Below, piece by piece: positions 18,964-27,693 of a stretch of DNA of 64,000 nt (position 1 is the first letter of the stretch; every line of letters starts with the position of its first letter). The translations under genes and the position numbers were made by a program. The stretch comes from Pseudomonas sp. LB-090624 (GTDB lineage: Bacteria > Pseudomonadota > Gammaproteobacteria > Pseudomonadales > Pseudomonadaceae): contig NZ_QJRL01000001.1 in NCBI RefSeq assembly GCF_003205205.1, positions 1 through 64,000 of the forward strand, read 5' to 3'. A model generated the notes under the pieces. The model had not been told where the DNA came from, did no database searches, and was given only the letters and a program-made list of their open reading frames with translations.

Positions 18964-19168
18964 TCCTTGGGGTTACAGGATCCAATCCGTTTGAGTACCC
19001 GGGTCATTGTAGGAAAAGACCTACCATGGCGTTGGGATTTTTTTGTTATAGCGGTCATGTTTTTCTGCGACTTCGGCACAATCACCCTCGATGTGGCCCT
19101 ACAAAGCGATGGTTTTTATCCGGGCCACTTTAAGCGACACTGTGCACACGCCAAACCTGGAGCCCCCT

Positions 19169-19945
19169 ATGACCGCTAGCGCCGAAAAATTCACCCGCCA
19201 GACCCTGCTCGATGTTCAGCCACTGACGCCGAACCTCTTCAGCCTGCGGGTTACGCGCGATGCCGGGTTCCGCTTCCGTTCCGGCCAGTTTGCCCGCCTG
19301 GGCGTGGCCAAGGCTGATGGCAGTGTGGTGTGGCGCGCCTATTCCATGGTCAGCGCGCCCCATGACGAGCACCTCGACTTCTTCTCCATCGTGGTGCCAG
19401 GCGGTGAGTTCACCAGTGAACTGAGCCGGCTGGGTGCGGGCGATACCTTGCTGATCGACCGCCAGGCCTTCGGCTTTCTAACCCTTGACCGGTTTGTCGG
19501 TGGACGCGACTTGTGGCTGCTGGCTACCGGTACCGGGATTGCCCCGTTCATGTCGATTTTGCAGGACTTCGAGGCGTGGGAGCGCTTCGACAACATCAAG
19601 CTGGTGTATTCGGTGCGTGAAGCCCAGGAACTGGCCTATGTGGAAGAAATCGCCGGGCTTGAGCAGCGCGATTACCTGGCCGAGTTTGCCGGCAAGCTGC
19701 AGTTCATTCCGGTGGTGACCCGCGAGCAGCACCCGGGGGCGTTGAACCAGCGCATAACCACCTTGATCGAGAATGGCGAGCTGGAGAAGGCTGCGGGGCT
19801 GGAATTTTCGCCCGAGCATTCGCGGGTGATGCTCTGCGGCAACCCAGAAATGATCGACGAGACGCGCAAGGTGTTGAAGGCGCGTGACCTTCAACTGAGC
19901 CTGAGCAAGCGACCGGGGCAGGTGGCTGTAGAGAATTACTGGTAA
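19169..19945 (+). CDS. fpr: ferredoxin--NADP(+) reductase
   Basis: The 258-residue FAD enzyme moves electrons between NADPH and ferredoxin or flavodoxin. The FAD motif RAYSMVSAPHDEHLDF is near residues 50-65, the NADPH site LATGTGIAPFMSIL near 112-125, and the C-terminal VAVENYW is the bacterial subclass-I type tail. Length is typical of Pseudomonas FprA. The ATG at 19169 opens MTASAEKFTRQTL; upstream in-frame sequence has no family features. In Pseudomonas, fpr genes are often under oxidative-stress control (FinR or SoxR types), but no such regulator adjoins. A hairpin (19953-19971) follows the stop. Confidence 0.95.
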   Translation: MTASAEKFTRQTLLDVQPLTPNLFSLRVTRDAGFRFRSGQFARLGVAKADGSVVWRAYSMVSAPHDEHLDFFSIVVPGGEFTSELSRLGAGDTLLIDRQAFGFLTLDRFVGGRDLWLLATGTGIAPFMSILQDFEAWERFDNIKLVYSVREAQELAYVEEIAGLEQRDYLAEFAGKLQFIPVVTREQHPGALNQRITTLIENGELEKAAGLEFSPEHSRVMLCGNPEMIDETRKVLKARDLQLSLSKRPGQVAVENYW

Positions 19946-19952
19946 GGCCAGC

Positions 19953-19971
19953 GGGGCTGCCAGGCAGCCCC
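19953..19971. terminator. hairpin between convergent fpr and mscL
   Basis: GGGGCTG-CCAGG-CAGCCCC forms a 7-bp GC stem in the 33-bp gap between the two convergent stops. No U-run follows, so its termination strength is uncertain. Confidence 0.55.
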
Positions 19972-19978
19972 GGCATGC

Positions 19979-20398
19979 TCAAGGCAAGCGGTTCTGGTTC
20001 TGCGTCTTGAGCAAGTCGCGAATTTCGGTCAGCAAGGTTTCTTCGGCAGAAGGCACCGGCGGTGCAGTCGGCGCCACGGCCTCTTCACGTTTCAGGCGGT
20101 TGATCACCTTCACTCCCATGAAGATGGCAAAGGCCACGATCACGAAGTCGATCACGGTCTGGATGAACTTGCCATACGCCAGCACCACCGCCGGCACGTC
20201 ACCTTGGGCTGCCTTGAGGGTAACGGCCAGGTCGCTGAAGTCCACGCCCCCGATCAACAGGCCCAGTGGCGGCATGATCACGTCGCCGACGAAGGACGAG
20301 ACGATCTTGCCGAAGGCCGCGCCGATGATGATACCAACCGCCATGTCGACGACATTGCCTTTGACCGCGAAGGCCTTGAACTCATTGAGCATGCCCAT
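19979..20398 (-). CDS. mscL: large-conductance mechanosensitive channel
   Basis: The 139-residue MscL monomer has TM1 with the gating constriction ([20 protein letters not shown], residues about 11-30), the periplasmic loop, TM2 ([19 protein letters not shown]) and the cytoplasmic helix rich in charge ([26 protein letters not shown]). The homopentamer opens under membrane tension to release solutes in hypo-osmotic shock. The start at 20396-20398 ([11 protein letters not shown]) is the standard family N-terminus. It is divergent from radA. Confidence 0.97.
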   Translation of the reverse strand: MGMLNEFKAFAVKGNVVDMAVGIIIGAAFGKIVSSFVGDVIMPPLGLLIGGVDFSDLAVTLKAAQGDVPAVVLAYGKFIQTVIDFVIVAFAIFMGVKVINRLKREEAVAPTAPPVPSAEETLLTEIRDLLKTQNQNRLP

Positions 20399-20574
20399 GT
20401 TTAGATCCTTGTAACAAAAGGTAAGGTTAACGCAGTGTAAGCCACTAAAACGCTTCATGCGCTGTGTACAGGGGTAGTGACTGTAGTTAGAACGAATAGT
20501 TTTGTCGCATCCCGATGCGTTCGAGACACGTCCTGCTCGGCTATGATGGCGGTTTTTTCCAGGAGACCCCACCC

Positions 20575-21945
20575 ATGGCCAAGGCCAAGCGCTTGTATGG
20601 CTGCACCGAGTGCGGCGCGACCTTCCCCAAATGGGCCGGCCAGTGCGGCGAATGCGGGGCCTGGAACACCCTGGTCGAAACCATGATCGAAAGCGGCGGT
20701 GCCGCGGCGCCCAGCAGCGGCCGCGCCGGCTGGACCGGGCAGCAGGCGCAGATCAAGACCCTGGCCGAGGTCAGTGTCGAGGAAATCCCGCGTTTCACCA
20801 CCAGCAGCACCGAGCTGGACCGCGTGCTCGGCGGCGGTCTGGTGGATGGTTCGGTGGTGCTGATCGGCGGCGACCCCGGCATCGGCAAGTCGACCATCCT
20901 GCTGCAGACCTTGTGCAATATCGCGGTGGGCATGCCGGCACTGTATGTCACCGGTGAAGAGTCGCAGCAGCAGGTCGCCATGCGCTCGCGGCGCTTGGGC
21001 CTGCCGCAGGACAAGCTCAAGGTGATGACCGAAACCTGCATCGAGACCATCATTGCCACGGCGCGGGTCGAAAAACCGCGGGTAATGGTGATCGACTCGA
21101 TCCAGACCATTTTCACGGAGCAATTGCAATCGGCCCCCGGCGGCGTGGCCCAGGTGCGCGAAAGCACGGCATTGCTGGTGCGTTACGCGAAACAGAGTGG
21201 TACGGCGATATTCCTCGTCGGCCACGTGACCAAGGAAGGCTCGCTGGCCGGCCCGCGGGTGCTGGAGCACATGGTCGATACCGTGCTGTATTTCGAGGGC
21301 GAGTCTGATGGCCGTCTGCGCCTGCTGCGGGCGGTAAAGAACCGTTTTGGCGCGGTTAACGAACTGGGCGTGTTCGGCATGACCGACCGTGGCCTGAAAG
21401 AGGTGTCCAACCCCTCGGCGATCTTCCTCAACCGTACTCAGGAAGAGGTGCCCGGCAGTGTGGTGATGGCAACGTGGGAGGGCACGCGGCCGATGCTGGT
21501 CGAGGTGCAGGCGCTGGTCGACGACAGCCACCTGGCCAACCCGCGCCGGGTCACCCTGGGCCTGGACCAGAACCGCCTGGCCATGCTGCTGGCGGTGCTG
21601 CACCGCCATGGTGGTATTCCGACCCATGATCAGGACGTATTCCTCAACGTGGTCGGCGGGGTGAAGGTGCTGGAAACAGCTTCGGACCTGGCGCTGCTGG
21701 CCGCGGTGATGTCCAGCTTGCGCAACCGGCCGTTGGCCCATGGCCTGCTGGTATTTGGCGAGATCGGCCTGTCGGGTGAAGTGCGGCCAGTGCCCAGTGG
21801 GCAGGAGCGTTTGAAGGAAGCAGCCAAACATGGCTTCAAGCGGGCGATCGTGCCCAAGGGCAATGCGCCAAAAGAGGCGCCGGCGGGGTTGCAGGTGATA
21901 GCCGTGACACGGCTGGAACAGGCGCTGGATGCATTGTTCGAATAA
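20575..21945 (+). CDS. radA: DNA repair protein RadA
   Basis: The 456-residue RecA-like ATPase drives branch migration in recombination. It has an N-terminal C4 zinc motif ([18 protein letters not shown], residues 10-27), Walker [10 protein letters not shown] near 100, the RadA-specific KNRFG motif ([11 protein letters not shown] near 258) and a C-terminal Lon-protease-like domain ([20 protein letters not shown]). The start at 20575 follows CAGGAGA; an upstream in-frame start at 20515 would add 20 residues before the zinc motif. A strong hairpin follows. Confidence 0.97.
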   Translation: MAKAKRLYGCTECGATFPKWAGQCGECGAWNTLVETMIESGGAAAPSSGRAGWTGQQAQIKTLAEVSVEEIPRFTTSSTELDRVLGGGLVDGSVVLIGGDPGIGKSTILLQTLCNIAVGMPALYVTGEESQQQVAMRSRRLGLPQDKLKVMTETCIETIIATARVEKPRVMVIDSIQTIFTEQLQSAPGGVAQVRESTALLVRYAKQSGTAIFLVGHVTKEGSLAGPRVLEHMVDTVLYFEGESDGRLRLLRAVKNRFGAVNELGVFGMTDRGLKEVSNPSAIFLNRTQEEVPGSVVMATWEGTRPMLVEVQALVDDSHLANPRRVTLGLDQNRLAMLLAVLHRHGGIPTHDQDVFLNVVGGVKVLETASDLALLAAVMSSLRNRPLAHGLLVFGEIGLSGEVRPVPSGQERLKEAAKHGFKRAIVPKGNAPKEAPAGLQVIAVTRLEQALDALFE

Positions 21946-21948
21946 TGT

Positions 21949-21974
21949 GCAGGAGCGAGCGAGCTCGCTCCTGC
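21949..21974. terminator. hairpin terminator between convergent radA and NCS2 permease
   Basis: A perfect 11-bp stem, GCAGGAGCGAG-CGAG-CTCGCTCCTGC, begins 4 bp after the radA stop and ends 7 bp from the permease stop. It can serve both directions. No clear U-run is present. Confidence 0.7.
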
Positions 21975-21980
21975 TGGCGG

Positions 21981-23498
21981 TCAGTGCTCGGCTACCGCCG
22001 TGCGCCTGACCGTTTCATTACCGTGCTCGTCCAGTTCCAGCATCGGCACTTCATTACCTTCGGCATCGAACAGCTTGCCATCCTTGAAGTAGTCGCCATC
22101 TCGCAGCGCGGAAATGTCCGAATACTGGATGGTGCGCTCGTAGGCTGCAGCGAACACCGACTGGTTTTCCGAGTTGCCGGTGGTGAAGTGGTTGAAGATC
22201 AGGTTCAGCAGAATGGCCATGATCGCTGCCGAGCTGATGCCCGAGTGGAAGATGGTCTCGAACCAGTTCGGGAAGTGGTGGTAGAAGGTCGGTGCGGCAA
22301 TCGGGATCATGCCAAAGCCCAGCGAGGCCGCGACGATGATCAGGTTGACGTTGTTCTTGTAGCTGACCTTGGACAGGGTACGGATACCACTGGCCGCTAC
22401 GGTACCGAACAGCACGATGCCGGCGCCGCCCAGCACCGGGGTCGGCACGGCAGCAATCACCCGGCCCATGATCGGCAGCAGGCCGAGCACCACCAGGATG
22501 ACGCCACCGGTGGCCACCACGTAGCGGCTCTTGACGCCGGTCACCGCCACCAGGCCGACGTTCTGGGCGAATGCGCTCTGGGTGAACGAGCCGAAGATCG
22601 GTGCCAGGATGCTCGATGCCATGTCGGCGCGCAGGCCGTTGCCCAGGCGCTTGGAGTCGACCTTGGTATCGATGATTTCACCTACGGCGAGGATGTCGGC
22701 CGAAGTTTCCACCAGGGTCACCATGATCACGATGCACATCGACAGGATCGCGGCGATATGGAATTCCGGCATGCCGAAGTGGAACGGCGTAGGGAAGGCG
22801 AACATCGGGCCTTCGGTGACCTTGCTGAAGTCAGCCATGCCCAGCGCCCAGGCGATCAGCGTGCCGACCACCATGGCCAGCAGGATCGACAGCCGCGAGA
22901 TGGTTGCGCTGCCGAGTTTGCTCAGCAGGAGCACGATGGCGAAGGTCAGTGCCGCCAGGCCGATGTTGGCCACGCTGCCGAACTCGGGCGAAGCGCTGTT
23001 GCCGCCCATCACCCAGCGGGCAGCTACCGGCATCAGGGTCAGGCCGATGGTGGTGATGACAATGCCGGTCACCAGCGGTGGGAAGAACTTGGTGATGCGC
23101 GAGAACACTGGGGTGATCAGGAACCCGATCAGCGATGCCGCCATGACCGCACCGAGCACGCCCGGCAAGCCGCCGCCGCCCTCGCTGCTGAGGATTGCCC
23201 CCATGGTCGCCACACCGGCGAACGATACGCCCTGCACCAGCGGCAACTGGCAACCAAAGAACGGCAGGCCGAGGGTTTGCAGCAAGGTGGCCAAGCCACC
23301 GGCAAACAGCGAGGCGGCGATCAGCATGCCGATTTCAGCGCCGTTCAGGCCAGCGGCCTGGCCCAGGATCAGGGGTACCGCGACGATCCCGCCATACATG
23401 GTCAGCACATGCTGCAGACCATAGGCCAGGTTGGCACCCAACCCGAGGTTTTCGTCCTCGGGGCGCTGGGCGGGAGACGTGCTAGGGGACGTAGTCAT
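21981..23498 (-). CDS. NCS2-family purine (xanthine/urate-type) permease
   Basis: The 505-residue nucleobase:cation symporter has about 14 helices. Diagnostic segments are YGLQHVLTMYGG (the Q-H pair in helix 1, residues 27-38), the PLVQGVSFAGVATM region and the NCS2 signature near TFYHHFPNWFETIF. A polar C-terminal tail of about 70 residues is longer than in E. coli UraA. Within NCS2 the sequence fits the xanthine/uric acid branch better than UraA; the exact substrate is inferred. A GntR-type palindrome sits 68 bp upstream. Confidence 0.9.
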   Translation of the reverse strand: MTTSPSTSPAQRPEDENLGLGANLAYGLQHVLTMYGGIVAVPLILGQAAGLNGAEIGMLIAASLFAGGLATLLQTLGLPFFGCQLPLVQGVSFAGVATMGAILSSEGGGGLPGVLGAVMAASLIGFLITPVFSRITKFFPPLVTGIVITTIGLTLMPVAARWVMGGNSASPEFGSVANIGLAALTFAIVLLLSKLGSATISRLSILLAMVVGTLIAWALGMADFSKVTEGPMFAFPTPFHFGMPEFHIAAILSMCIVIMVTLVETSADILAVGEIIDTKVDSKRLGNGLRADMASSILAPIFGSFTQSAFAQNVGLVAVTGVKSRYVVATGGVILVVLGLLPIMGRVIAAVPTPVLGGAGIVLFGTVAASGIRTLSKVSYKNNVNLIIVAASLGFGMIPIAAPTFYHHFPNWFETIFHSGISSAAIMAILLNLIFNHFTTGNSENQSVFAAAYERTIQYSDISALRDGDYFKDGKLFDAEGNEVPMLELDEHGNETVRRTAVAEH

Positions 23499-23565
23499 GG
23501 AGCAGGCTCTCTGTTTATTGTTGTGCCGCTACTGTAGACACTTCCTACAAATCATTGCTACAAAA

Positions 23566-23577
23566 ATTGTATACAAT
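23566..23577. promoter_or_regulatory. GntR-type palindrome upstream of the NCS2 permease
   Basis: ATTGTATACAAT is a perfect 12-bp palindrome in an AT-rich patch 68 bp before the permease start. TTGTATACAA-like sites are typical of several GntR-family regulators. No GntR gene is in the window, so the protein that binds is unknown. Confidence 0.5.
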
Positions 23578-23686
23578 ATTTTGATTGGAGCGCGCACAGA
23601 AACGCTTGCACGGGGTGCGAAAACCCAATGCAGAAGCCGTACCAACTCGTCATAAGCTGTATTAAAGGGGTGTGTACAAAGTTCTG

Positions 23687-23714
23687 CTACCCAGCCTTAA
23701 AGCTGTCTGGGTAG
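23687..23714. other. hairpin with a competing alternative stem
   Basis: CTACCCAG and CTGGGTAG can pair across 12 nt. Inside the second arm, TGTCT-GGGT-AGACA can form instead, so the two stems exclude each other. It lies between the NCS2 permease and the PilZ gene, upstream of the permease and downstream of the PilZ stop. The role is unknown. Confidence 0.35.
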
Positions 23715-23761
23715 ACAGGAAACACCCGGTGGAGAAGCTATTAGCTAGCTAAGAGATTTCA

Positions 23762-24124
23762 TTATTCGATGAGTTGACGCAGTTCACGCATCATTTCGGT
23801 GCTGTCGGCCACGTTCAATTCCACAAGACGGTGCAAATGGCACATCGATTCGATGTCGATGTACAGGCAAATGAAACCCAGCCGGTCTTCTTCTTCGTGG
23901 CGCAGTTCGACTTGCATTTTCACCTGGGTGTGCGAGTCCAGATGGATGATCGCGTCGAAGTCCTGAGTCAGGTCGGCGTCCCATTTCTCCGGGCGCTCTA
24001 CCAGCAAGCCCTTGAGTGACAAGTCGAGCAACTTGGCAGGCCAGCGTTTGACACCTTGACGGAGTTCGGTAGGGGCGTCGAAGTCGATTCGCTGGAAACG
24101 GCGGCGTTCGTCGTGATCGCTCAT
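23762..24124 (-). CDS. PilZ domain protein
   Basis: The 120-residue single-domain protein has the c-di-GMP-binding pattern: RRRFQR at residues 7-12 (RxxxR motif) and DLSLKGLL at about 34-41 (D-x-S-x-x-G). Strands end in LGFICLYIDIESMCHLHRLVELN. Stand-alone PilZ proteins bind c-di-GMP and pass the signal to partners. The partner cannot be guessed from the neighbours. It is divergent from cstA, with 166 bp between the starts. Confidence 0.9.
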   Translation of the reverse strand: MSDHDERRRFQRIDFDAPTELRQGVKRWPAKLLDLSLKGLLVERPEKWDADLTQDFDAIIHLDSHTQVKMQVELRHEEEDRLGFICLYIDIESMCHLHRLVELNVADSTEMMRELRQLIE

Positions 24125-24290
24125 GGCGTAGGGCCCTCGGGTGACATCCTGACTATAGTTAGATGGGTATGTGCATCAGGTACTGCAATCTGGCCGCAGA
24201 GGCTCTAGACCAAAGCAAGTATGGCAATGCCGCTTGACTGGCCCTAGACTCGGTGGGCGGTCTTTCCAATCCACCAGCTGGAAGCTAACC

Positions 24291-26357
24291 ATGAACAACA
24301 ATAATAGCCTGCTACGCCACATTCCGTGGCTGGCGCTGGCAGTCATAGGCGCATGCGCGTTGGGTGTGGTTGCCCTGCGTCGCGGCGAGGCGATCAACGC
24401 CTTGTGGATCGTGGTCGCGGCAGTGGCCATCTACCTGGTCGCCTATCGCTACTACAGCCTGTTCATCGCCACCAAAGTGATGCAACTCGACCCGCGCCGG
24501 GCCACCCCGGCGGTGCTCAACAATGATGGCCTGGACTACGTCCCGACCAACAAACACATTCTTTTCGGTCACCACTTCGCCGCCATCGCTGGCGCTGGTC
24601 CCCTGGTGGGCCCGGTGCTCGCCGCGCAAATGGGCTACCTGCCCGGCACGCTGTGGCTGATCGCCGGCGTGGTGCTGGCCGGTGCGGTACAGGACTTCAT
24701 GGTCCTGTTCCTGTCTACCCGCCGCAATGGCCGCTCGCTGGGCGACATGGTGCGCGAAGAGATGGGCCGCATTCCGGGCACCATCGCCCTGTTCGGCTGC
24801 TTCCTGATCATGATCATCATCCTGGCGGTGTTGGCGTTGATCGTGGTCAAGGCTCTCGCCGAAAGCCCATGGGGCATGTTCACGGTGATGGCGACCATCC
24901 CGATCGCGATGTTCATGGGCGTCTACATGCGCTACATCCGCCCAGGCCGCATCGGCGAGATCTCGATCATCGGCGTGGTGCTGCTGCTGGCTTCGATCTG
25001 GCTGGGGGGCCAGATTGCTGCAGATCCGGTGTGGGGCCCGGCGTTCACCTTCACGGGTGTGCAGATCACCTGGATGCTGGTCGGCTACGGTTTCGTCGCT
25101 GCAGTGTTGCCGGTATGGCTGGTACTTGCGCCGCGTGACTACCTGTCGACCTTCCTCAAGATCGGCACCATCATCGCCCTTGCCATCGGCATCCTGGTGA
25201 CCATGCCCGAGCTGAAAATGCCGGCGCTGACCCAGTTCACCGACGGCACCGGCCCGGTGTGGAAGGGTACTCTGTTCCCGTTCCTGTTCATCACCATTGC
25301 CTGTGGTGCGGTATCCGGCTTCCACGCGCTGATTTCCTCGGGCACCACGCCCAAGTTGCTGGATAACGAAACCAACGCCCGCTACATCGGCTATGGCGGC
25401 ATGCTGATGGAATCGTTCGTCGCCATCATGGCCATGGTTGCGGCCTCGGTGATCGAGCCGGGTGTGTATTTCGCCATGAACAGCCCGGCGGCCGTGGTTG
25501 GCGCCGACGTTGCGTCGGTGGCTCAGACGGTAAGCAGTTGGGGCTTCCTGATCACCCCCGAGCAACTGGAGGCGGTCGCCCGCGACATCGGCGAGCACAC
25601 CATTCTGGCCCGTGCCGGTGGTGCACCGACCCTGGCGGTAGGTATTGCGCAGATCCTGCACCAGGTGCTGCCGGGTGAAAACACCATGGCATTCTGGTAT
25701 CACTTCGCGATCCTGTTCGAGGCGCTGTTCATCCTCACAGCGGTAGACGCCGGTACCCGTGCCGGGCGCTTCATGCTGCAGGACCTGCTGGGCAGCTTCG
25801 TGCCGGCCCTGAAACGCACCGAATCGTGGGGTGCCAACCTGCTGGCCACCGGCGGTTGCGTGGCGCTGTGGGGTTACCTGCTGTACCAAGGCGTGATCGA
25901 CCCGCTGGGTGGCATCAACACCTTGTGGCCGCTGTTCGGTATCTCCAACCAGATGCTGGCGGGTATTGCCCTGATGCTGGGCACCGTGGTCCTGATCAAG
26001 ATGAAGCGCGAGCGCTACATCTGGGTCACCCTGCTGCCGGCAGCCTGGCTGCTGATCTGCACCACGGCGGCGGGCCTGATCAAGCTGTTCGACCCGAACC
26101 CGGCTGTTGGTTTCCTGGCGTTGGCCAAGAAATACAGCACCGCTCTGGACGCCGGTCAGGTATTGGCCCCGGCCAAGGATATCGGGCAGATGCAGCACGT
26201 TATCTTCAACGCCTACACCAATGCTGGCCTGACCATCCTGTTCCTGCTGGTGGTGTTCAGCGTGCTGTTCTTTGCCCTCAAGGTCGGCTACGCCGCCCTG
26301 GGCCGCAAGGAGCGCAGCGACAAGGAAACCCCGTTCCAGGCACTGCCTGACGCTTGA
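24291..26357 (+). CDS. cstA: CstA-family pyruvate/peptide transporter (carbon starvation protein)
   Basis: The 688-residue, highly hydrophobic membrane protein has 16-18 helices. CstA signatures are visible: [21 protein letters not shown] (about 82-102), [18 protein letters not shown] (about 137-155) and [16 protein letters not shown] late in the protein. Family members import pyruvate (CstA/BtsT of E. coli) or peptides. The start at 24291 ([18 protein letters not shown]) is the normal N-terminus. ybdD follows after 13 bp and a CobW-type GTPase further on, the usual cstA-yjiX-yjiA arrangement. Confidence 0.95.
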   Translation: MNNNNSLLRHIPWLALAVIGACALGVVALRRGEAINALWIVVAAVAIYLVAYRYYSLFIATKVMQLDPRRATPAVLNNDGLDYVPTNKHILFGHHFAAIAGAGPLVGPVLAAQMGYLPGTLWLIAGVVLAGAVQDFMVLFLSTRRNGRSLGDMVREEMGRIPGTIALFGCFLIMIIILAVLALIVVKALAESPWGMFTVMATIPIAMFMGVYMRYIRPGRIGEISIIGVVLLLASIWLGGQIAADPVWGPAFTFTGVQITWMLVGYGFVAAVLPVWLVLAPRDYLSTFLKIGTIIALAIGILVTMPELKMPALTQFTDGTGPVWKGTLFPFLFITIACGAVSGFHALISSGTTPKLLDNETNARYIGYGGMLMESFVAIMAMVAASVIEPGVYFAMNSPAAVVGADVASVAQTVSSWGFLITPEQLEAVARDIGEHTILARAGGAPTLAVGIAQILHQVLPGENTMAFWYHFAILFEALFILTAVDAGTRAGRFMLQDLLGSFVPALKRTESWGANLLATGGCVALWGYLLYQGVIDPLGGINTLWPLFGISNQMLAGIALMLGTVVLIKMKRERYIWVTLLPAAWLLICTTAAGLIKLFDPNPAVGFLALAKKYSTALDAGQVLAPAKDIGQMQHVIFNAYTNAGLTILFLLVVFSVLFFALKVGYAALGRKERSDKETPFQALPDA

Positions 26358-26370
26358 GAGGACTGCAGCG

Positions 26371-26568
26371 ATGTTCAACGACCTGGGTCGACTGGGTAAA
26401 TACCTGGGGCAGGCAGCCCGCCTGATGGTCGGCATGCCCGACTACGACAACTACGTCGAGCACATGCAGAAGACGCACCCGGACAAGCCGGTCATGACGT
26501 ACGAGGAGTTTTTCCGCGAACGTCAGGAGGCGCGATACGGTGGCAAGTCCGGGCCGAAGTGCTGCTGA
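26371..26568 (+). CDS. ybdD: YbdD/YjiX family small protein
   Basis: The 65-residue DUF466 protein shows the family pattern [20 protein letters not shown] and [19 protein letters not shown], and ends in KCC. In E. coli the homologues YbdD and YjiX lie directly after cstA and btsT and are needed for, or assist, pyruvate uptake. Here the start is 13 bp after cstA with GAGAGGA upstream, so the two are co-transcribed. A long hairpin with a T-run follows. Confidence 0.92.
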   Translation: MFNDLGRLGKYLGQAARLMVGMPDYDNYVEHMQKTHPDKPVMTYEEFFRERQEARYGGKSGPKCC

Positions 26569-26590
26569 GCCTTAAGCGTTAACCTGTACC

Positions 26591-26697
26591 GGCCTCATCG
26601 CCAGTAAACCAGCTCCCCGCAGGCACCCACGAACCGCAAGGTTCGTGCAGTACCTGCGGGGAGCTGGCTTGCCGGCGATGAGGCCCGTGTTTTTTCC
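26591..26697 (+). terminator. long composite hairpin (REP-like) terminating cstA-ybdD
   Basis: Between 26591 and 26685 the sequence folds on itself in three nested stems: GGCCTCATCGCC with GGCGATGAGGCC, CCAGCTCCCCGCAGG with CCTGCGGGGAGCTGG, and GAACC-GCAA-GGTTC at the tip. A T-run (26688-26696) follows on the + strand, as in an intrinsic terminator. It ends only a few bases before the ribosome site of the next gene. Confidence 0.8.
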
Positions 26698-26715
26698 GCA
26701 CAGGAGATGTTCTGC

Positions 26716-27693
26716 GTGCAGACGCCTATTCCCGTAACCGTACTCACAGGCTTCCTTGGCGCTGGCAAGACCACCTTGCTCAAGCACATGCTCAAGGCCG
26801 AGCACGGCCTGAAACTGGCCGTGATCGAAAACGAATTCAGCGAAGCCGGCATCGACAGCCAGCTGCTGGGTGACCAGCCGGTGCAGGTAATGACTCTGGC
26901 CAACGGCTGCGTGTGCTGCAGCATCCACGGTGACCTGACCCGCGCCCTGTACCTGCTGCTCGAGCGCCTGGATGCTGGTGAAATCGCCTTCGACCGCCTG
27001 GTGATCGAATGCACTGGGCTGGCCGACCCGGCGCCGGTGGCACAAACCTTTTTCATCGACGAGGAGCTGCGTGATCGCTATATCCTCGATGGCATCATCA
27101 CGTTGGTCGATGCCATGCATGCCGAGTTGCACCTGACCCAAACCATTGCCCAGGCCCAGGTCGGCTTTGCTGACCGCCTGCTGCTGAGCAAGACCGACCT
27201 GGTCGAGCCGGCTGCTGTCGAGGCCCTGCGCGAACGCTTGGCCCGCATCAATGGCCGGGCGGCTATCCGTGTCGTTGAACACGGCTGCATCGATCTGGCA
27301 GAACTACTGGATGTGCGCGGTTTCAACCTCAACCCGGATCTGGGCGCAAACCTGAAACCCCAGCTGCGCCCGGTGCTCAAGCCCGCGACCCCGGACCGTA
27401 TCGGCACCATGGTGCTGCGCACGGAAACCGCCCTGGACATCGACCGCCTCAGCAGCTTCATGAACGAGCTGCTGGAAACCCACGGCAAACAGCTGCTGCG
27501 CTACAAGGGTGTGCTGAACATTGCCGGCGAGGAGCGCAAGCTGGTGTTCCAGGGGGTGCTCAAGCTCTACGGTTTTGACTGGGACGCCGAGTGGGCCGAA
27601 GGTGAAACCCGCGAAAGCGTGATGGTATTCATTGCCGATGACCTGCCCGAGGCTAAGATTCAGGCTGGGTTCGAGGCGCTGGCTGCGGACTGA
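26716..27693 (+). CDS. yjiA: CobW/COG0523-family zinc-binding GTPase (YjiA)
   Basis: The 325-residue P-loop GTPase has Walker A GFLGAGKTTLLKHML (residues about 12-26), the metal-binding CxCC motif in NGCVCCSIHGDL (about 66-77), ECTGLADPAP, and a C-terminal CobW_C domain (LLRYKGVLNIAGEERKLVFQGV). The family delivers zinc or other metals to client proteins. The GTG at 26716 is chosen because CAGGAGA lies 8 bp before it, whereas the ATG at 26707 overlaps the ribosome site. It is linked to cstA-ybdD, as in E. coli yjiY-yjiX-yjiA, but a strong terminator intervenes. Its 3' end overlaps the convergent metF-like gene by 41 bp. Confidence 0.92.
   Translation: MQTPIPVTVLTGFLGAGKTTLLKHMLKAEHGLKLAVIENEFSEAGIDSQLLGDQPVQVMTLANGCVCCSIHGDLTRALYLLLERLDAGEIAFDRLVIECTGLADPAPVAQTFFIDEELRDRYILDGIITLVDAMHAELHLTQTIAQAQVGFADRLLLSKTDLVEPAAVEALRERLARINGRAAIRVVEHGCIDLAELLDVRGFNLNPDLGANLKPQLRPVLKPATPDRIGTMVLRTETALDIDRLSSFMNELLETHGKQLLRYKGVLNIAGEERKLVFQGVLKLYGFDWDAEWAEGETRESVMVFIADDLPEAKIQAGFEALAAD

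Noticed and set aside
24200..24260. A sigma-54 promoter upstream of cstA
   Set aside because: TGGCA near 24220 lacks the GC dinucleotide at the required 10-bp spacing.
24312..26435. A 707-codon open frame antisense to cstA
   Set aside because: Same antisense artefact; its translation shows no family, whereas cstA matches along its whole length.
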